NCBI RefSeq assembly: GCF_030733745.1
Contig: NZ_JASHIK010000002.1
Location: forward strand, 248,001 to 312,000
Source of the DNA: Stappia sp. MMSF_3263
Lineage (GTDB): Bacteria > Pseudomonadota > Alphaproteobacteria > Rhizobiales > Stappiaceae
Direction: 5' to 3'
Length of the DNA stretch: 64,000 nucleotides
In this document: piece after piece, positions 9,748 to 21,815 of the stretch
How the letters are laid out: the number at the start of each line of letters is the position of its first letter
Position numbering within the stretch: the stretch's first letter is position 1
The notes under the pieces: generated by a model
Databases searched by the model: none
What the model was told of the DNA's origin: nothing
The model's input: the letters and a program-made list of their open reading frames with translations, nothing else
Program-made: the position numbers and the translations under genes

Positions 9748-10224
9748 TCAGGTTTCGTCGAGCGCTGCGGCGTCCGGCCCGCTCATTTCGTCGAGCAGCG
9801 CCTCGAAATCCTTGGCTTCGCGGAAGTTCTTGTAGACCGAAGCGAAGCGGACATAGGACACGTCGTCGATCACCTTGAGGCCTTCCATCACCAGGTTGCC
9901 AATGTCGCTCGCCTTGACGTCGCTTTCGCCCGAGCTTTCAAGCTGGCGCACGATGCTGCTCACCATCCGCTCCAGACGATCCGGCTCGACCGGGCGCTTG
10001 CGGGTGGCTATGCGCACCGATTGCATCAACTTGTCGCGGTCGAACGGGACCCGCCGGCCGGTGCGTTTCAATACGGTGAGTTCGCGCAACTGGATGCGTT
10101 CGAAAGTGGTGAAACGCCCGCCGCATTCCGAACAGATCCGGCGACGGCGGATTGCGGTGTTGTCCTCCGTGGGACGCGAGTCCTTCACCTGTGTGTCGTC
10201 ACAGCCGCAATAGGGGCACTTCAT
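9748..10224 (-). CDS. nrdR: Transcriptional repressor NrdR
   Basis: NrdR senses ATP/dATP and represses ribonucleotide reductase genes by binding paired NrdR boxes (family knowledge). The 158-residue protein has an N-terminal zinc ribbon (Cys3, Cys6, Cys31, Cys34) with the conserved [17 protein letters not shown] stretch, then an ATP-cone domain from about residue 46 to 136 ([26 protein letters not shown]). No nrd gene is in the window, so its targets are elsewhere. Position between glyA and ribD is typical for this class. Confidence 0.98.
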   Translation of the reverse strand: MKCPYCGCDDTQVKDSRPTEDNTAIRRRRICSECGGRFTTFERIQLRELTVLKRTGRRVPFDRDKLMQSVRIATRKRPVEPDRLERMVSSIVRQLESSGESDVKASDIGNLVMEGLKVIDDVSYVRFASVYKNFREAKDFEALLDEMSGPDAAALDET

Positions 10225-10315
10225 GCGTTACATGGCTCCGGATCGGCGGATCACCGCGGCCCCCCATGGGCGGCGGTCCCCGATGTCTGGCCCGGGGGCG
10301 CGCGCGCCACCTGCC

Positions 10316-11632
10316 TCAAAGCGTCGGATAGATCGGGAAGCGGTCCGTCAGCGCGATCACCTTGGCCTTCACCCGCGCCTCGACCTCGGCATTGCCGTCA
10401 TCGTCGTTGGCTGTGCGCAGCCCGTCCAGGACCTCGCCGATCAGGCGGCCGATCTCGCGGAACTCGCTCTGGCCGAAGCCGCGGGTGGTGCCCGCCGGCG
10501 TCCCGAGACGAATGCCCGAAGTGACGAAAGGCTTCTCCGGATCGAACGGAATACCGTTCTTGTTGCAGGTGATGTTGGCGCGGCCGAGCGCTGCCTCGGC
10601 GCGCTTGCCGGTGGCGTTCTTCGGCCGAAGATCGACCAGCATCAGGTGGTTGTCGGTGCCGCCGGAGACGATGTCGAGCCCCTGCTCCTGCAGGCTCGCG
10701 GCCAGCGCCCTTGCGTTGTCGACCACCGCGCGGGCGTAGCTCTTGAACTCCGGCTGCAGTGCCTCGGCCAGGGCAACGGCCTTGGCAGCGATCACATGCA
10801 TCAGCGGACCGCCCTGCAGACCCGGGAACACCGCCGAGTTGATCTTCTTGGCGATCGCCTCGTCATTGGTCAGGATCAGGCCGCCGCGCGGGCCGCGCAG
10901 CGACTTGTGGGTCGTCGTCGTGACCACATGGGCATGCGGCACCGGCGAAGGATGGACGCCACCGGCCACAAGGCCCGCGATATGCGCCATGTCGACCATC
11001 AGGTAGGCGCCGACCGAATCGGCGATCTCGCGCAGGCGCTTCCAGTCCCAGACGCGCGAATAAGCCGTGCCGCCGCCGATGATCAGCTTCGGCTTGTGCT
11101 CTTCCGCGGCGCGGGCGATGGCGTCCATGTCGAGCAGGTGGTCATCCGCGCGCACGCCGTAGGAGACAACGTTGAACCACTTGCCGGACATGTTGACCGG
11201 CGACCCGTGGGTCAGATGGCCGCCCGAGTTGAGGTCGAGGCCCATGAACGTGTCGCCCGGCTGCAGCAGCCCCAGGAACACGGCCTGGTTCATCTGGCTG
11301 CCCGAGTTCGGCTGGACGTTGGCGAATTTCGCGCCGAACAGCTCCTTCGCGCGCTCGATGGCCAGCGTCTCGACCACGTCGACAAACTCGCAGCCGCCAT
11401 AGTAGCGCTTGCCGGGATAGCCTTCGGCATACTTGTTGGTGAGGATGGTGCCCTGCGCCTCGAGTACGGCGCGCGAGACGATGTTCTCCGAGGCGATCAG
11501 CTCGATCTCGTGCCGCTGACGGCCGAGTTCGCTGGTGATTGCGGCATTGATCTCCGGATCGGCGTCGGCAAGCGAGCGCGTGAAGAAGTCCGGATAAATC
11601 GGCGAGTCGAGTGTGGTTTCAGTCATCGACAT
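10316..11632 (-). CDS. glyA: Serine hydroxymethyltransferase
   Basis: PLP enzyme interconverting serine plus tetrahydrofolate with glycine plus methylene-tetrahydrofolate, the main one-carbon source. The 438-residue protein contains the PLP lysine motif [14 protein letters not shown] (Lys243), SENIVSRAV, and the folate-binding region around [12 protein letters not shown]. The first ATG (11632) is preceded by AGAGGGG at a suitable distance; a second in-frame ATG lies two codons later. It heads a same-strand run glyA-nrdR-ribDEH-nusB; the 91-base gap to nrdR leaves open whether they are one transcript. Confidence 0.98.
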   Translation of the reverse strand: MSMTETTLDSPIYPDFFTRSLADADPEINAAITSELGRQRHEIELIASENIVSRAVLEAQGTILTNKYAEGYPGKRYYGGCEFVDVVETLAIERAKELFGAKFANVQPNSGSQMNQAVFLGLLQPGDTFMGLDLNSGGHLTHGSPVNMSGKWFNVVSYGVRADDHLLDMDAIARAAEEHKPKLIIGGGTAYSRVWDWKRLREIADSVGAYLMVDMAHIAGLVAGGVHPSPVPHAHVVTTTTHKSLRGPRGGLILTNDEAIAKKINSAVFPGLQGGPLMHVIAAKAVALAEALQPEFKSYARAVVDNARALAASLQEQGLDIVSGGTDNHLMLVDLRPKNATGKRAEAALGRANITCNKNGIPFDPEKPFVTSGIRLGTPAGTTRGFGQSEFREIGRLIGEVLDGLRTANDDDGNAEVEARVKAKVIALTDRFPIYPTL

Positions 11633-11866
11633 CGTCGGTCCCCTCTAGCAGTCCTGAAGTGAGATCAGTCGCGTATCGTGAACGCTGGCGCCGCGATCGC
11701 TTGCGAATGAGGGTGGATCGCGGATGCGGCACGGATGCGCCCTGCCCGCAAACCGCCCCCGGGTCGGTCAATCCAAAAGGCACCGCCAGATAACACAGCC
11801 ACCGGCGCGAACCAAGGCCCATTGCCGTGGCGCGACGTCACGCCGGCTCACAATGCAAGGAGCGTT

Positions 11867-12070
11867 TCAGACCTTGCCGGTCTCGCCTGCGAGGCGCCGC
11901 ATCAACTTGCGCAGCGCCAGTTGCCGCAGGTCCGATTGCGCGGCCTGCACCGGGCCGAGAACCACCACCTCGATGCCGGTCGCGGCATCGATCGCGGTGA
12001 CTCGGACCTGGCGTCCGACCGGCCTGAACTCGAAATAGACCTCGCCCCTGGGCGTGCCGTCCGTGCTCAT
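11867..12070 (-). CDS. Small conserved protein (tentatively DUF6898 family)
   Basis: A 67-residue soluble protein, MSTDGTPRGEVYFEFR..., with the core GRQVRVTAIDAATGIEVVVLGP followed by a helical tail rich in Arg and Leu (ALRKLMRRLAGE). The pattern of a small beta-rich core plus a basic helix recurs in short alphaproteobacterial proteins found beside glyA; I believe this is DUF6898, but from memory only. Function is unknown. It is on the glyA strand, 234 bases upstream of glyA, with ATG 12070. Codon use matches the surrounding genes, so it is likely a real, resident gene. Confidence 0.6.
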   Translation of the reverse strand: MSTDGTPRGEVYFEFRPVGRQVRVTAIDAATGIEVVVLGPVQAAQSDLRQLALRKLMRRLAGETGKV

Positions 12071-12185
12071 GACGCCCGATCACCTTGCGCGAAGGTGCGG
12101 CGGGCAGCCGGGAAAGGCACGCCCGGGCGCGACCGGAACTGGCGCGAATGCGACAGGGCCGCACAAACGCGGCAGACCCTGGCGA

Positions 12186-13496
12186 TCACTGCGGGTTAAT
12201 TCCCGCCGTGGCTTCGCTCATCAGCAGGCCGTCGCGGTTGTAGATGTCCTCGCGGAAGTGGACGACACCCTCGGCCGTCGCCCATGCGGTGACATAGGCC
12301 ATGTAGATCGGGATCTTCGACTTCAGCTTGACGTCCTCGCGGGTTCCGGCCCGGATCGTCTCGTCGACGCGGGCGCGGTCCCAGTCCGGCGTGGTGCTGG
12401 AGAGCAGCCAGGTGATCAGCTCGCGCACGTTCTGGACGCGAACGCAGCCGGAGGAATGGAAGCGGTAGTCGGACCCGAACAGCGACTTCGACGGGGTGTC
12501 GTGCAGATAGACCTGGTGCTTGTTGTGGAAGTTGATGCGCACCGATCCGAGCGAATTGATCTCGCCCGGCTCCTGACGAAACTGGTACTGGGTCGCCTCG
12601 TCGGTGCTCCAGTCGATCTGCTGCCAGGCAAGCTCGTTGCCCTTCCAGTCGAAGATGCGGATGCGGTTCTTGTCGAGATAGGCCGGATCCTCGTTCATCT
12701 TCGGGATCAGGTCCTTGCGGATGATCGAGACGGGCACAGTCCAGTAAGGATTGAAGTTGAGCTCGTAGATGGAGGAATTGAGGATCGGCGTCTGGCGGTC
12801 GATCTTGCCGACAACGGCGGTGTGGCGCGAGCGGACGCGGCCGTTCTCGACGGCCTCGATCTCAGCCGCCGGGATATTGACCATCACGTAGCGGTCGCCG
12901 AGGAAGCCGGACATGGAGCGCAGGCGCACCAGATTGGTCTCGAGCTGCGACAGGCGCACGTCGGCGGGAACGTTGAGGGCGACGAGGGTGGACTTGCCGA
13001 CGACACCATCCGGCGTCAGCCCGTGGCGCAGCTGGAAGCGGCGCACCCCGGCATCGACATAGGAATCGAACGTGTCGGAGAGGCCGGCGGTCTGCTCCAG
13101 GTCGCCGGAGGCCATCAGCCGGCGGCGCAGGCTGACCACATGCTCCTCGCGGACGCCGAGTTTCATCGCCTTGCGGCTGCTCGTCACCATCGGCCAACCG
13201 CCCTGCTGGACAATGGTCGAGTAGCGCTGGATCGCATATTCGACGTGGGAAGCGGTGTCGGGAGACAGCGTCGGGAAGGACGATTCCATCGCCTGCAGGC
13301 TGCGCATCGTGGTGTCGAACTGGTCGCGCCACTCGATCCGCTGCTGCTGCTGGAGCAACGCCTGGACCGGAGCCGGCTGCGCTGTGGCCACCTGGGTGCC
13401 GCCAACGGCCATCAGGCCCGCCAGCCAGAGGCCGGTCATGCCGCCACGCGCGATCCGCGCCTGTTTCGCGAAAAGGTCGGTTGCTCGATATCCCAC
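12186..13496 (-). CDS. L,D-transpeptidase of the YcbB/LdtD type
   Basis: Periplasmic enzyme that forms 3-3 peptidoglycan cross-links or attaches proteins to peptidoglycan. The 436-residue protein has an N-terminal hydrophobic signal (residues about 20-40, ending VATAQ), a peptidoglycan-binding domain near residues 145-176 (VRRFQLRHGLTPDGVVG) and a C-terminal YkuD catalytic domain. Catalytic residues are visible: His332 (VYLHDTP), His347 and Cys351 in FHSSGCVRV. The start is GTG 13496, with GGAG 9 bases upstream; an internal ATG 19 codons later is an alternative. It lies just downstream of an LdtR-like MarR gene on the same strand. In Liberibacter and Sinorhizobium, LdtR controls such a neighbour (ldtP). 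Confidence 0.93.
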   Translation of the reverse strand: MGYRATDLFAKQARIARGGMTGLWLAGLMAVGGTQVATAQPAPVQALLQQQQRIEWRDQFDTTMRSLQAMESSFPTLSPDTASHVEYAIQRYSTIVQQGGWPMVTSSRKAMKLGVREEHVVSLRRRLMASGDLEQTAGLSDTFDSYVDAGVRRFQLRHGLTPDGVVGKSTLVALNVPADVRLSQLETNLVRLRSMSGFLGDRYVMVNIPAAEIEAVENGRVRSRHTAVVGKIDRQTPILNSSIYELNFNPYWTVPVSIIRKDLIPKMNEDPAYLDKNRIRIFDWKGNELAWQQIDWSTDEATQYQFRQEPGEINSLGSVRINFHNKHQVYLHDTPSKSLFGSDYRFHSSGCVRVQNVRELITWLLSSTTPDWDRARVDETIRAGTREDVKLKSKIPIYMAYVTAWATAEGVVHFREDIYNRDGLLMSEATAGINPQ

Positions 13497-13626
13497 CGTG
13501 TCGACTCCAGTCCGGTATCCGAAAATAAAGGTCTCGTTAGGGATACTTCGGCGGAATTAACAAATACTCACACGCCGCCCAGCCCATTCGGTCGGCGCGA
13601 TTGCGGTGCGCGGACCATTCTGCCGC

Positions 13627-13641
13627 CATGTCAGTGACATG
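13627..13641. promoter_or_regulatory. Perfect palindrome, candidate MarR/LdtR operator
   Basis: CATGTCA-G-TGACATG is a perfect 7+7 palindrome around one central base. It lies 131-145 bases upstream of the L,D-transpeptidase start, inside the 323-base gap 13497-13819 between that gene and ldtR. The size and symmetry suit a MarR-family dimer. Apart from this palindrome and the hairpin at 13733-13768, I see nothing gene-like in the gap. Confidence 0.4.
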
Positions 13642-13732
13642 ACAGCAAATCGATAGCCACCCCATTATGGCACATTCATGTCGCACCGCCAGAAAAGCGC
13701 CGCCCCACGCCGGTTCGGGGGGCAGAAATGCG

Positions 13733-13768
13733 TCGAGCTGTCCCGTGGCAAGGCACGGGACAGCTCGA
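13733..13768 (-). terminator. Strong hairpin downstream of ldtR
   Basis: A perfect 15-bp stem (13733-13747 with 13754-13768) closes a 6-base loop, 52 bases after the ldtR stop. Minus-strand sequence after it is only modestly U-rich (CATTTCT), so it is a plausible but imperfect intrinsic terminator or an RNA 3'-end stabiliser. Confidence 0.5.
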
Positions 13769-13819
13769 AGGCGGATTTTCGATGTGGCCGCTCCAGGCGG
13801 CGGCGGAGGCCGCCGTCTC

Positions 13820-14332
13820 TTAGAGCCGGTAGAGGATCTGGTCGGTCCAGAAACGCTCGAGGCGGCGCAGCGAGCGGTTCAGCACCTTGAAGTCGTCCGG
13901 GCCGATCTCGCCGACCTGCTCGACCGACAGCATGTGCCGCTCGTAGAGCGTGTTGACCTTCTCGGCGACGTCCTTGCCCTTGTCCGTCAGGCTGACGCGG
14001 ACCGAACGGCGGTCGGTGCGCGAGCGCTGGTGATGGATGAAGCCCATGTCGACAAGCTTCTTCAGGTTGTACGACACGTTGGAACCGAGATAGTAGCCGC
14101 GGGTGCGCAGTTCACCGGCCGTCAACTCGGCATCGCCGATGTTGAACAGCAGCAGCGCCTGCACGCTGTTGACGTCCGCACGACCCTCGCGGTCGAACTC
14201 GTCCTTGATCACATCCAGCAGCCGCCGGTGCAGACGCTCGACAAGCGTCAATGCTTCCAGGTAGAGCGGCTTGATGTCATCGCTGTCTTCGGCCTGCATT
14301 GCTGCATCGACCGCCTTCTTTGCCGTCATCAT
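13820..14332 (-). CDS. ldtR: MarR-family regulator, LdtR-like
   Basis: A 170-residue winged-helix protein. The DNA-binding domain spans about residues 45-125 (NSVQALLLFNIGD, then TRGYYLGSNVSYNLKKLVDMGFI as recognition region, and the wing RSRTDRRSVRVSLTDKG). The N-terminal AEDSDDIKPLYLEALTLVERLHRRLLDVIKDEFDR region and adjacency to an L,D-transpeptidase match LdtR as described in Liberibacter and Sinorhizobium, where it controls cell-wall remodelling and osmotic stress genes. I chose ATG 14332 because GAGG lies 9 bases before it; an ATG at 14347 has no Shine-Dalgarno. Autoregulation is likely for the family; an imperfect half-site pair lies at 14370-14384. Confidence 0.82.
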   Translation of the reverse strand: MMTAKKAVDAAMQAEDSDDIKPLYLEALTLVERLHRRLLDVIKDEFDREGRADVNSVQALLLFNIGDAELTAGELRTRGYYLGSNVSYNLKKLVDMGFIHHQRSRTDRRSVRVSLTDKGKDVAEKVNTLYERHMLSVEQVGEIGPDDFKVLNRSLRRLERFWTDQILYRL

Positions 14333-14769
14333 CTGTTTGCGCCTCATGTATTGTTTGCGGTGCGTTTTTTGTCACCTTGAGACAGAGATTACCGGCCGGC
14401 CTCTAAAATCCGCTTAAAAAGGAGACTAAATCTTCGGTTAACGGGTGAATGCAATGCAGGATGCCAAAAACGAGAATTTGTTAAGGATAAATACTGCCGG
14501 GTTGCGGGCAGAATTTGCCAGCAATCTCAACCGCGCCCCGGCGGCAGCCCGCAAAAGCCGCCCTGCACGTCGAAAGGATGCACGCAGGAGCACGTAGGTA
14601 CGCGTCCCGATACACGCGTCCCGCGTTGGAGCGGTTTCATGCACTTCTCCTGCCGGCAGGAGACGCAACGCCCCTCACTTCCGCTTCCGGAGACGAAAAA
14701 CGCGCCGGATCGACTCCGGCGCGTCCGATTTTTTTCGGCACGATTTTCACGGCGCGATCCGGTGCCGGA
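14333..14769. other. 437-base gap between ldtR and mmsB
   Basis: Relatively AT-rich near ldtR, as expected for a promoter region of that gene. It contains an imperfect TGTCA/TGAGACA inverted pair (14370-14384) and, at the other end, the mmsB terminator. No open frame here shows protein-family features, and I see no tRNA or other RNA gene. Confidence 0.6.
14696..14738. terminator. Intrinsic terminator of mmsB, bidirectional
   Basis: A perfect 9-bp stem (14701-14709 with 14715-14723) with a 5-base loop. It is followed on the minus strand by TTTTTCG and on the plus strand by TCCGATTTTTTT. It lies about 45 bases after the mmsB stop. Confidence 0.9.
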
Positions 14770-15666
14770 TCAGGCGTCCGTCTTGCCGCGCAGGAAACGC
14801 ACGATGCCGGAGAAGTCGGTGCCGCCCTCGCCGGAGTTGCAGAACATGTTGTAGAGCGCCGCCGCTTCCGCCCCGAGCGGCGTCGAGGCCCCGCTTGCAT
14901 GGGCGGCTTCCTGGGCGAGTTTCAGGTCCTTCAGCATCATCGCCGCCGCGAAACCGGGCTGGTAGTCGCGATTGGCCGGTGAGGTCGGCAGCGGCCCCGG
15001 AACCGGACAATAGCTCGTCAGCGACCAGCACTGGCCGGACGCGGTCGAGGAGATGTCGTAGAGCTTCTGCGCGTCCAGTCCGAGACGCTCGGCCAGCACG
15101 AAGGCCTCGCTGACGCCGATCATGGAGATGCCGAGCAGCATGTTGTTGCAGATCTTCGCCGCCTGGCCGGTGCCGGCATCGCCCGCATGAACGATGGTCT
15201 TGCCCATCACGTCGAGATAGGGATGAGCAGCCTCGTAGGCCGCTTCGGGACCGCCGACCATGAAGGTCAGCGTGCCGCCGGCAGCACCCGCCACACCGCC
15301 GGATACCGGCGCGTCGACCATCGGCATGCCCGCCGTTTCGGCAGCGGCAGCCACGGCGCGCGCGCTCTCCACGTCGATTGTCGAGCTGTCGATCAGCAGC
15401 GTGCCGGGACGGGCATGGGCGAGAATGCCGTCGTCCCCGGTATAGACCTTGCGCACATGCGCCCCGGCTGGAAGCATCGTCACCACCACGTCGGCGGAGG
15501 CGACCGCCTCGGCGACGCTGTCGACCGGCATGCCGCCGGCCTCCTTAAGCCGGGCCTTGGCGTCCGGCGACAGGTCGAGGCCGCACACCTTGTGACCCGC
15601 CTTGACCAGGTTGATCGCCATCGGCCCGCCCATGTTGCCAAGCCCGATGAAACCTATTGTCGCCAT
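14770..15666 (-). CDS. mmsB: 3-hydroxyisobutyrate dehydrogenase
   Basis: Oxidises 3-hydroxyisobutyrate to methylmalonate semialdehyde with NAD+ in valine breakdown. The 298-residue protein has the N-terminal dinucleotide motif GFIGLGNMGGPMA, the substrate motif DAPVSGGVAGA and the catalytic lysine in GQAAKICNN (Lys171). The late GQCWSLTSYCPVPGPLP segment is characteristic of the hydroxyisobutyrate branch of the beta-hydroxyacid dehydrogenases. I use ATG 15666 (MATIGF) with GGGGAG 8 bases upstream, not the GTG three codons earlier. It is the last gene of a same-strand valine-degradation group. Confidence 0.95.
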   Translation of the reverse strand: MATIGFIGLGNMGGPMAINLVKAGHKVCGLDLSPDAKARLKEAGGMPVDSVAEAVASADVVVTMLPAGAHVRKVYTGDDGILAHARPGTLLIDSSTIDVESARAVAAAAETAGMPMVDAPVSGGVAGAAGGTLTFMVGGPEAAYEAAHPYLDVMGKTIVHAGDAGTGQAAKICNNMLLGISMIGVSEAFVLAERLGLDAQKLYDISSTASGQCWSLTSYCPVPGPLPTSPANRDYQPGFAAAMMLKDLKLAQEAAHASGASTPLGAEAAALYNMFCNSGEGGTDFSGIVRFLRGKTDA

Positions 15667-15736
15667 TCCCTGCACTCCCCGATTGCCTGCCCCTTGCGGG
15701 CGGATACTCTTGCTCGATTGCGCGCCGGCCGTCCGG

Positions 15737-16147
15737 TCAGCTTCGCTGTTCCCTGTCGCTCAGATAGAGAAGCACCAGATAGATCGCGATGGTCGTCAGG
15801 TAGAACGCGATCTCATAAGGACGCCGGCCGAAAATGTCCGAGAACAGCGAATGCATGACGACCTGCGTCAGCGCCCGCGTCAGCCACATCACGGCGCCCC
15901 ATGAAACGGTCAGCCACAAGCCGATCGCAGCAACCAGATCGATCACCGCGAAGAACACCGTCGCCGTCTGCCATTCCACCGGCATGTCCCAGAACCACAG
16001 GCCGCGCCAGGGGACGATGCCGACGATACGGGCCCAGTGGATGAGACCCGCCCCGATCAGCATGATGGCCATGCCCCGCAGGTACCAGACGAGAATCTGC
16101 GACCATGCGGGCCGGTTCTTCAGATAGTCGAGCAGCAGCTCGTTCAT
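15737..16147 (-). CDS. Small four-helix membrane protein (tentatively DUF6163)
   Basis: A 136-residue integral membrane protein with four hydrophobic segments: about residues 19-41 (LVWYLRGMAIMLIGAGLIHWA), 62-82 (ATVFFAVIDLVAAIGLWLTV), 84-98 and 112-130 (IAFYLTTIAIYLVLLYLS). Trp residues cluster in the first half (PWRGLWFWDMPVEW). It resembles a family of unknown function in Rhizobiales, which I recall as DUF6163. It lies between mmsB and the hydroxyisobutyryl-CoA hydrolase on the same strand, with gaps of 70 and 41 bases, so it is probably co-transcribed with the valine genes, but nothing shows a role in that pathway. Confidence 0.7.
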   Translation of the reverse strand: MNELLLDYLKNRPAWSQILVWYLRGMAIMLIGAGLIHWARIVGIVPWRGLWFWDMPVEWQTATVFFAVIDLVAAIGLWLTVSWGAVMWLTRALTQVVMHSLFSDIFGRRPYEIAFYLTTIAIYLVLLYLSDREQRS

Positions 16148-16188
16148 CGTTTTCCGCTTTCTGTCCCCGGTGGCTTCACCCTGTCCGG

Positions 16189-19753
<3,565 letters not shown>

Positions 19754-19919
19754 GCCGCGGCGGGCGTCAGGGCCCGGTGGTCAGCATCTGTCGTCTGCGG
19801 TCCGACGCGGAGGGCGGCTTGGGGGCGCTCTGTTCGCCCTCGGAAGGCATTTGCCGCAAACCAAACGTGGGCGCGTCGCGAACCGCCCTTGACGCCAACG
19901 CCGTTCGGCAAGCTTCACT

Positions 19920-20813
19920 TTATTTTCCCACATACGCGGCCAGTTCGTCCGGTGTCCCTTGCGGAAAGGCTTCTCTCAAGAAGTCGAGAAACGCCGACAC
20001 ACGGGCGCTCAGCAGCCGACGTGTTGGATAGAGCGTCCACAGAGCGATGTCCGGTCCTTCCACGTTACCCCAATGCACCAGCGTGCCGGCAGCAAGGTCG
20101 TGACTTACCAGCGACACGGGAAGACGCCCGGCGCCCACCCCCATTCGCACTGCATCACGGACCATGACGAGTGACGACAGGCTCAAGATCGGATTGACCT
20201 CAATCCTCGATTTCCCCGTCGGCGTCGTCACGTTCCAGACATCGTTTTGGCGGACCGGCCCGCGTACGACGGCCGGAACGACCGAGCCGTCAGCGTCTGG
20301 CGTCAGGTTCGGGCTCGCTACGACCACCAGCCGATCTCGAAGGAAGGCCCGACCGACGAGGCTTTCATCCGGCTCCGGGTTGACCCGGATCACCAGATCA
20401 TAGGCTTCCTCGATCATGTCGACAGGCCGGTCCTCGGTCGTAACTTCAAGCCGGACCTCCGGATATTTCAGCGCAAAACCAGCGGCGAGCTTTCCCATCG
20501 CGATCTGAGAAAAGAGCAAAGGCGCACTTATCCGCAATCGACCCCGCGGACTGTGCCCACCCGAGGCGATCGCTGCAGCCGTCTCATCGATTTCGGTGAG
20601 CAACTGGCCAGTCCGCTCAAACAGTGCACGTCCTTCCTCGGTCAGCTTCAGTGCGCGCTTTCCCCGCTCGAACAGGCGCAAGTCGAGGCTGGCCTCCAGT
20701 TCCGCGACACGGCGAGACAGCGTCGCCTTCGGGCGCCCAGCGGCACGAGAGGCTTTTCCAAACCCGCCGTGGCGGGCGACCAGGTTGAAGTCAGCGAGGG
20801 CAAGAAGGTCCAT
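19920..20813 (-). CDS. LysR-family transcriptional regulator
   Basis: A 297-residue regulator. The N-terminal winged helix (residues 1-60; FNLVARHGGFGKASRAAGRPKATLSRRVAELE, split here by its helix-turn-helix) is followed by the effector-binding domain (GRLRISAPLLFSQIAMGKL...). ATG 20813 with GGTGG upstream is preferred over a GTG three codons earlier. It is transcribed away from the NAD(P)-reductase gene at 20919, the classic arrangement in which a LysR protein controls the divergent neighbour and itself; a small inverted repeat lies between them. The effector is unknown. Confidence 0.93.
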   Translation of the reverse strand: MDLLALADFNLVARHGGFGKASRAAGRPKATLSRRVAELEASLDLRLFERGKRALKLTEEGRALFERTGQLLTEIDETAAAIASGGHSPRGRLRISAPLLFSQIAMGKLAAGFALKYPEVRLEVTTEDRPVDMIEEAYDLVIRVNPEPDESLVGRAFLRDRLVVVASPNLTPDADGSVVPAVVRGPVRQNDVWNVTTPTGKSRIEVNPILSLSSLVMVRDAVRMGVGAGRLPVSLVSHDLAAGTLVHWGNVEGPDIALWTLYPTRRLLSARVSAFLDFLREAFPQGTPDELAAYVGK

Positions 20814-20852
20814 GTGTTCCACCAGTGAGACTCTCCGTTCAGATATAGCGGC

Positions 20853-20876
20853 TAGTGGCAGGAATATGGATCACTA
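20853..20876. promoter_or_regulatory. Small inverted repeat in LysR/reductase divergent region
   Basis: TAGTG at 20853-20857 and CACTA at 20872-20876, 14 bases apart. It sits midway between the two divergent start codons, where a LysR operator is expected. The arms are only 5 bp, so chance is possible. Confidence 0.25.
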
Positions 20877-20918
20877 ATTTGAGAACAGCCAATCGGCCCT
20901 ACTCAAGGAGTGACCCCA

Positions 20919-21782
20919 ATGACCATTCTCGTGACCGGCGCGACCGGCAATGTCGGAAGCAATGTTGTCGAACAACTCGTGAAGCGTGGCGCGGATGTGC
21001 GCGCTCTCGTCCGCGACCAGTCGAAGGCAAGTTTCCCCGACAGCGTCGAAGTCGTCCAGGGCGACCTGCTCGACGTCGCCTCGCTGCGCGGCGCCATGAC
21101 CGGCGTCTCCACGCTGTTCCTGCTGAACGGCGTTGTCGCCGATGAATTCACCCAGGCGCTGATCGCGCTCAACGTCGCCCGCGAGACCAAGATCGAGCGG
21201 ATCGTCTATCTCTCGGTGATCCACAGCGACATCTACGTCAACGTGCCGCACTTCGCGGGCAAGTTCGGCGTCGAGCGGATGATCGAGCAGATGGGGATGA
21301 ACGCCACCATCCTGCGCCCCGCCTACTACATGGACAACGAGATCACGATCAAGGATATGGTCACCGGCTATGGCATCTATCCGATGCCGATCGGTGACAA
21401 GGGCCTCGCCATGATCGACGCACGCGACATCGGCGAGATCGCCGCGATCGAGCTGATCCGGCGCGAACAGTCGCCCACCCCGCTCCCGCTCACACGCATC
21501 AATCTGGTTGGCCCGGACACGCTGACCGGCGCAAGCACGGCCGCCATCTGGAGCGACATTCTCGGCCGCACGGTCGCCTATCCGGGCGAGGACACCGCCG
21601 GGTTCGAGCAGAACATGCGCCAGTTCATGCCCGGCTGGATGGCGTTCGACATGCGTCTGATGGCCGAGCGCTTCCTGAGCGACGGCATGCTGCCCGAGGC
21701 CGGCGATGTGAACCGGCTCGCCACGCTGCTCGGCCGCCCGCTGCGCACCTACCACGATTACGTGGCACAGATCGCCGGCTGA
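20919..21782 (+). CDS. NmrA-like NAD(P)-binding oxidoreductase
   Basis: A 287-residue atypical short-chain dehydrogenase/NmrA-type protein. The Rossmann motif GATGNVGSNVVEQL is at residues 7-20; VVQGDLLDVASLRGAM follows, and YYMDNEITIKD is where substrate-side residues lie in relatives. There is no complete YxxxK catalytic pair, typical of NmrA/NAD(P)H-quinone-reductase-like members. ATG 20919 is preferred over an upstream GTG because AAGGAG lies 8 bases before it. It forms an apparent two-gene unit with the SRPBCC protein downstream (33-base gap), probably under the divergent LysR regulator. Confidence 0.88.
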   Translation: MTILVTGATGNVGSNVVEQLVKRGADVRALVRDQSKASFPDSVEVVQGDLLDVASLRGAMTGVSTLFLLNGVVADEFTQALIALNVARETKIERIVYLSVIHSDIYVNVPHFAGKFGVERMIEQMGMNATILRPAYYMDNEITIKDMVTGYGIYPMPIGDKGLAMIDARDIGEIAAIELIRREQSPTPLPLTRINLVGPDTLTGASTAAIWSDILGRTVAYPGEDTAGFEQNMRQFMPGWMAFDMRLMAERFLSDGMLPEAGDVNRLATLLGRPLRTYHDYVAQIAG

Positions 21783-21815
21783 CCGTCCAACCTCTCCTGA
21801 ACAAGGGCCACCAAC

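Noticed and set aside
12054-13637. 527-codon open frame on the plus strand
   Set aside because: Antisense to the L,D-transpeptidase, which has intact catalytic residues.
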